Assembly (NCBI GenBank): GCA_023382335.1
Contig: JAMCPM010000006.1
Location: 196,372 to 260,371 of the forward strand
Reading direction: 5' to 3'
Length of the DNA: 64,000 nt
Source: Actinomycetota bacterium
GTDB taxonomy: Bacteria > Actinomycetota > Thermoleophilia > BMS3ABIN01
Numbering within the stretch: position 1 is the stretch's first letter; each line of letters starts with the position of its first letter. Below, piece after piece: positions 60,243-64,000 of this stretch. Under the pieces are notes generated by a model, which did no database searches, was not told the DNA's origin, and saw nothing but the letters and a program-made list of their open reading frames with translations. Position numbers and translations under genes: made by a program.

Positions 60243-60317
60243 CTTTGATTCCCGATGTTGAAGATTTCAGAGGCTGCTGAGGAGCTGCACCTGTAATCTA
60301 TATCACCGGGGCATTTA

Positions 60318-60349
60318 TTGTCAACCAATGAAACATGCAACGTTTACAA
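60318..60349 (-). promoter_or_regulatory. BirA operator upstream of bioY
   Basis: TTGTCAACC (60318-60326), 14 bases, CGTTTACAA (60341-60349). This is the inverted-repeat form of the BirA site TTGTNAACC-N14/15-GGTTNACAA with two mismatches in the second arm. It lies between birA and bioY. The adjacent BirA has the DNA-binding domain needed to use it. Confidence 0.75.
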
Positions 60350-60410
60350 TACGTGCGGCCAGCGATGGAAAAGAGGGGCGGGCGGACGCGGAGGAGCGGG
60401 TACGTGGCGG

Positions 60411-61400
60411 CTAGAGGATATTCCCGGCGCCGGAGAGGGTGGCTTCGCCGCTGAACAGGGCGTGCATCTTTCCTCCGGACCCGCGCACCATCAGCCTGCC
60501 CTCGGCATCGACGCCCATGGCGATCCCCTTGACCAAACCTGCCGGTGTCGAAATCTCGACCTGGCGGCCCTGCAGCAGATCGAATTTTTCGAACTCCTGG
60601 CGCACAGAGGCGAGGCCGCCAGGCTTGCACACCCGCGCGTAGGCGGCATCGAGCTCGCCAAGCAGGGCAACCACGAGATCGCGCCGTGAGAAGCTCCTCC
60701 CCACCTCGTCGATAAGTGACGTGGCTTTGCCGGAGAGCGGCGTACCCTTGAAAGTGTTGTTGACATTTATGCCGATGCTGTCTATCGACCACTTGACCCG
60801 GTCGAGGTCGGCCGCCATCTCCACCAGGATGCCACAGATCTTTCTTCCATTGAGATAGACATCGTTGGGCCATTTCAGACGGAGGTCGAGGCCGGAGCCG
60901 GCAACCTTGATCACCGCGTTTCTTACCGCGATGCCGGTGGCGAGGCTGAGCAGCGGCACCTGCGTGGGCGACAGATCGGGAAAGATGACAACCGACATGG
61001 CGATGGCCTGCCCGAAGGGGGTCTTCCATTCACGGCCAAGACGCCCGCGCCCCGATGACTGGCTCTCGGCGATGACCACGGTTCCCTCGGAAGCGCCTTC
61101 ATCGATGAGCCGGCGTGCTTCGTCGGCGGTGGAGCCGGTCTCATCGAGGTGGACGATGCGGCTGCCCATCACCTTCGTCTTCAGGAGCGGCCTTATTTCC
61201 CCCTGAAACAGCCGGTCGGGACGGCCCGCAAGCCGGTAGCCGTGCCGCGGCGAGGCATCGATTGTATAGCCTCGCTCGCGCAGTTTGACGATGTGCTTCC
61301 AGACGGCCGAGCGGGTGATGTGCAGCTTGTTGCTGATCGCCTGTCCCGAGGAGTAACGTTCCTCGTTGAGCTCTGCCAGAACCTTTGCCTCGACGTTCAC
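60411..61400 (-). CDS. birA: bifunctional biotin-protein ligase / biotin operon repressor
   Basis: 329 residues from GTG 61400, with AAGGGGTGCGAG as ribosome site. The frame is open much further upstream, but that part overlaps nadC and is not protein-like. The N-terminal winged helix is GQAISNKLHITRSAVWKHIV. The ligase core has the adenylate-binding SSGRGRLGREW, then LRLKWPNDVYLNGRKICGIL and SIGINVNNTF. The C-terminal SH3-like domain includes GLVKGIAMGVDAEGRLMVR. It attaches biotin to carboxylase subunits and, when loaded with biotinyl-AMP, should repress bioY through the operator at 60318. It follows nadC by 16 bases. Confidence 0.94.
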   Translation of the reverse strand: MNVEAKVLAELNEERYSSGQAISNKLHITRSAVWKHIVKLRERGYTIDASPRHGYRLAGRPDRLFQGEIRPLLKTKVMGSRIVHLDETGSTADEARRLIDEGASEGTVVIAESQSSGRGRLGREWKTPFGQAIAMSVVIFPDLSPTQVPLLSLATGIAVRNAVIKVAGSGLDLRLKWPNDVYLNGRKICGILVEMAADLDRVKWSIDSIGINVNNTFKGTPLSGKATSLIDEVGRSFSRRDLVVALLGELDAAYARVCKPGGLASVRQEFEKFDLLQGRQVEISTPAGLVKGIAMGVDAEGRLMVRGSGGKMHALFSGEATLSGAGNIL

Positions 61401-61416
61401 CTCGCACCCCTTGTCG

Positions 61417-62259
61417 TTAATCCGCCATCTCCAGTGAAAAATCAATGCCTTCAGCCGAACGCGTGAGCGCGCCCACCGAGATGACATCGGCGCCAGCCAG
61501 CGCGTATTGCCGCACATTGCCCAGGCCGATGCCGCCGGATGCCTCGATAACCACCCTGCCGGCGGCCAGCTCGACGCACTGTCGGACCGTCTCCGGAGCC
61601 ATATTGTCAAGCAGGACCGTGGCGGCGCCGGAGGCGATCGCCTCTTCCAGCCCGGCCGCGGTCTCCACTTCCACTTCAATGGCGGCCTCAGCGCCCAGCT
61701 CCTGCCTGAGTGCGCTGATTGCGGCAGCCACGCCTCCGGCGGCGGCGATATGATTGTCCTTGATCAGCACGGCGTCGTAAAGCCCTTGGCGGTGGGTCTG
61801 ACCGCCGCCATGGGTGACAGCCAGCTTCTCGAGCATCCTCAGCCCGGGGCTGGTCTTGCGCGTGGCGGCGATCGCCGACCCGGTCCCCTGGACACTTCCA
61901 ACGTAAGCGGCTGTCAGTGTCGCTACTCCCGACAGACGGGAAAGAAAATTAAGCACGGTCCGCTCGGCGGCCAGGATCGAGATCAGGCGGCCGTCGAGCC
62001 GGCCGATCTCAGCGTCCGCCGGAACCCGCTGGCCGTCGCGCACCAGCGGCAGCCATTTGAGGTCGGGATCGATCTGCAGGCAGACCTCTGCAGCGGCTTC
62101 CATCCCCGAGATGACACAGGTCTGGCGCGTGATGACGCGCGCGGCTCCCTGATGGTCGGCGCCGAATATCGCGCGGGAAGTGATATCGCCGGTGGCATCG
62201 AGGTCTTCTTCCAGCGACAGGGTCACGATGTGCCTCAGGACGGGATCGGCTGGAATCAT
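61417..62259 (-). CDS. nadC: nicotinate-nucleotide pyrophosphorylase (quinolinate phosphoribosyltransferase)
   Basis: Converts quinolinate and PRPP to nicotinate mononucleotide, CO2 and pyrophosphate in de novo NAD synthesis. At 280 residues it is normal in length. Motifs include LSLEEDLDATGDITSRAIF, ILAAERTVLNFLSRLSGVAT (substrate pocket), TRKTSPGLRMLEKLAVTHGG, VLIKDNHIAAAGGV and VEVETAAGLEEAI, and it ends with IEASGGIGLGNVRQYALAGA and DVISVGAL. Its ATG overlaps the nadB stop by four bases, so the two are coupled. nadA is not in the window and may lie upstream of nadB. Confidence 0.96.
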   Translation of the reverse strand: MIPADPVLRHIVTLSLEEDLDATGDITSRAIFGADHQGAARVITRQTCVISGMEAAAEVCLQIDPDLKWLPLVRDGQRVPADAEIGRLDGRLISILAAERTVLNFLSRLSGVATLTAAYVGSVQGTGSAIAATRKTSPGLRMLEKLAVTHGGGQTHRQGLYDAVLIKDNHIAAAGGVAAAISALRQELGAEAAIEVEVETAAGLEEAIASGAATVLLDNMAPETVRQCVELAAGRVVIEASGGIGLGNVRQYALAGADVISVGALTRSAEGIDFSLEMAD

Positions 62260-63875
62260 TTCACCGCCCGCTCCTCGCTCTTCAAACGGAAGTTGATGTG
62301 GTGCTTCCAGTGCTCGTCGTCGGCCTCGGGGAAGTCCTCGCGCAGATGGGCGCCGCGGCTCTCCTGCCTGAGAAGCGCCGCCTTGACTATGTGGATGGCC
62401 ACCGTGAGCAGATTGTAAAGTTCGTATTCATCCGCGTCGGCGCCGGGCGACTTGAGTGAATTGTGCAGGTCGCGGAGATCGTCGAGCGCCTGAACCAGCC
62501 CCTCCTCATTGCGCACGGTGCCGACGTTCGCCGTCATCGTCTTCTGCAGCCGCTTGAGCCCCTCGGCTACATCCTCGGCGCGGTTGCCTTCGCGGGCGGG
62601 ACCGGGCAGATCGATGTGAAGCCGGCGGACTTCTTCCTCCATGGAAGAGATGTACTTGTCCAGGTCGCGGACGATGCGGTCGCTGAAGACCAGGCCTTCC
62701 AGCAACGAATTGCTGGCCAGCCGGTTGGCGCCGTGGACGCCGGTGCAGGCGACCTCGCCGCTGGCGTAAAGCCCGGGCAGGGTGGTCCGGCCCCAGATGT
62801 CAGTGACGACGCCGCCCATCATGTAGTGGCAGATGGGGGCCACCGGGATGCGGTCGTGGCAGAGATCGTAGCCCTTCTCCTGCAGGCGTTCGTAGACAGT
62901 GGGGAATCTTTCCTTGAGCATGGCGCAGTCGAGATGGGTCGCGTCGAGATAGATGAACTCCTGGCCGGACTCCTGCATCTGGCGCACCATTTCCTTGACC
63001 ACGACATCGCGAGGACCGAGCTCGGCCTGCGGATGCACGCCCACCATGAAGCGCTCCCCCATGTGGTTGAGCAGATAGGCGCCCTCGCCGCGCAGCGCTT
63101 CGGTGATCAGGAAGATCGGCGACTCACCGGAATAAAGCCCGGTGGGATGGAACTGGACGAACTCCATGTCGCCTATAGTGGCGCCGGCGCGGTAGGCCAT
63201 GGCCATGCCGTCGCCGGTGGCGACCCTGGGATTGGTGGTCAGGGAATATACCTGGCCGGAGCCGCCCGTCGCCAGGATCGTCGCGGTGGCGAAATTGAGC
63301 GTGAAGGCGCCGGTCTTGAGATTGAGCGAGACCGCCCCGATGCAATGGCCGCCATTGGTGAGCAGGTCGACGATGAACTCGTGCTCGAGCACCTGCACGC
63401 GGCTGCCCGACTCCATCGCCTGCGCCAGTGAGCTCGCCACGACAGAGCCGGTGGCGTCGCCGCCGGCGTGGGCGATGCGGGGCATGGAGTGCGCTCCCTC
63501 GGCCCCCAGCACGAGGTCGCCACCGGCACGGTCGAACTTGGGACAGATCTCCGTGAGCTCGCGCACGCGCGCCGGGCCCTCGTTGACCAGGATGCGGACT
63601 GCTTCCTCCTTGCAGAGGCCGGCGCCGGCGCGAATGGTGTCCTCGAAATGCAGCTGGGGCGAGTCCTGGTCGCTCAAGGCCGCGGCAATGCCGCCCTGGG
63701 CCAGAAAGGTCGTGGTGTCGCGCAGAACGCTTTTGCTGATCAGCGCCACCTTCCACTTGCGGGCGGCGCCGACGGCCGCTGTCAGCCCGGCAATGCCGCT
63801 GCCGATGACGATGACGTCATAGAATCGCTTGGCGGGCTCGGAATCGGTGGCGGCCAGAAGGTACGGCCGCGTCAT
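62256..63875 (-). CDS. nadB: L-aspartate oxidase
   Basis: FAD enzyme that oxidises L-aspartate to iminoaspartate, the first step of de novo NAD synthesis. The 539 residues have the dinucleotide site VIVIGSGIAGLTAAVGAARK, then TTFLAQGGIAAALSDQDSP (with the flavin-contacting region) and the catalytic-loop region HPTGLYSGESPIFLITEALR. The segment CHYMMGGVVTDIWGRTTLPG ends the flavin domain, and the C-terminal helical domain follows (LLTVAIHIVKAALLRQESRG). The start is ATG 63875 (MTRPYLLAATDSEP). It leads the nadB-nadC-birA unit. Two similar 13-base elements lie 50-105 bases upstream. Confidence 0.96.
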   Translation of the reverse strand: MTRPYLLAATDSEPAKRFYDVIVIGSGIAGLTAAVGAARKWKVALISKSVLRDTTTFLAQGGIAAALSDQDSPQLHFEDTIRAGAGLCKEEAVRILVNEGPARVRELTEICPKFDRAGGDLVLGAEGAHSMPRIAHAGGDATGSVVASSLAQAMESGSRVQVLEHEFIVDLLTNGGHCIGAVSLNLKTGAFTLNFATATILATGGSGQVYSLTTNPRVATGDGMAMAYRAGATIGDMEFVQFHPTGLYSGESPIFLITEALRGEGAYLLNHMGERFMVGVHPQAELGPRDVVVKEMVRQMQESGQEFIYLDATHLDCAMLKERFPTVYERLQEKGYDLCHDRIPVAPICHYMMGGVVTDIWGRTTLPGLYASGEVACTGVHGANRLASNSLLEGLVFSDRIVRDLDKYISSMEEEVRRLHIDLPGPAREGNRAEDVAEGLKRLQKTMTANVGTVRNEEGLVQALDDLRDLHNSLKSPGADADEYELYNLLTVAIHIVKAALLRQESRGAHLREDFPEADDEHWKHHINFRLKSEERAVK

Positions 63876-63921
63876 GATGCTGGGGGTTGGCGATGAGCTT
63901 CCATGAGGAGATTATATCCCC

Positions 63922-63982
63922 GTTGCCAAACCTAAGTATAGGAATCCGGGGCGTCGGCGCGTTTGCCTTTAGGTATAGGAGA
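63922..63982 (-). repeat. imperfect direct repeat upstream of nadB
   Basis: Read on the given strand, CCTAAGTATAGGA (63931-63943) and CTTTAGGTATAGGA (63967-63980) are near copies, each preceded by TTGCC. They lie in the presumed promoter region of the nadB-nadC-birA unit and could be operator sites. No regulator can be named. Confidence 0.35.
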
Positions 63983-64000
63983 CCATGGCTTCGACGGCGG

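Noticed and set aside
1-64000. CRISPR arrays, prophage, insertion sequences or integrases
   Set aside because: No regularly spaced repeats, transposase or integrase motifs were seen in any frame.

Overview
The window is a high-GC chromosomal segment, densely coding, with many 1-8 base gene overlaps (ATGA, TGATG, ATGGCTGA). No phage, insertion sequence or CRISPR array is visible. The gene content points to a deep-branching Actinomycetota-like, probably Gram-positive-type bacterium: short-domain Rho with a Lys/Ala-rich N-terminus, PolX, nadB-nadC-birA-bioY-coaX and a Wzm/Wzt wall-glycan locus. Taxonomy is an inference. A sigma-54 gene (rpoN) is present, which is rare in Actinomycetota.

Layout. 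0.3-10.6 kb: housekeeping genes (greA-lysS-SRAP), an OmpR-type two-component pair, two exported proteins, two glycosyltransferases and a membrane protein. 10.7-11.4 kb: a decayed YkgJ-type gene, a possible 26-residue membrane peptide and tRNA-Gly(CCC). 11.4-27.2 kb: a cell-surface polysaccharide locus. It holds a UDP-glucuronate decarboxylase-like gene and two operons that converge at 17.99 kb, encoding glycosyltransferases, methyltransferases, a Wzm/Wzt ABC exporter and a coiled-coil methyltransferase that may cap or measure the chain. 27.3-31.0 kb: a giant secreted wall enzyme (amidase, four WTWYD repeats, SpoIID domain). 31.3-39.0 kb: a glycosyltransferase, polX, a peptidase-MA lipoprotein, dus and an ABC-2 exporter.

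39.1-52.3 kb is the most interesting part. It encodes sigma-54, an NtrB-like sensor kinase and an NtrC-like activator with an intact GAFTGA loop. These are followed by a MacB/FtsX-type ABC exporter, a lipoprotein, three secreted proteins (two with Ig-like domains), a DUF4418 membrane protein and a 45-residue peptide. The peptide has a lasso-type leader pattern (Y-x2-P-x-L-x8-9-T) and a C-P-A-W-Q-C / PPPP tail. I find two near-consensus sigma-54 promoters (46000-46015 and 49881-49896). Each has a nearly identical 16-base element (TGYGGCATTTGMCACA) 150-170 bases upstream. The simplest reading is a self-contained sigma-54 regulon for a cell-surface and peptide export system. No peptide-modifying enzyme is in the window.

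53.0-63.9 kb is transcribed leftward: rho, a transaldolase-family gene, then 2-phosphoglycerate kinase and cyclic 2,3-diphosphoglycerate synthetase (a pathway best known from thermophilic methanogens) with a metallophosphoesterase. After these come coaX, a DUF1284 gene, bioY (with a recognisable BirA operator), birA, nadC and nadB.

All calls come from reading the sequence and from knowledge of the families. No database search was run.
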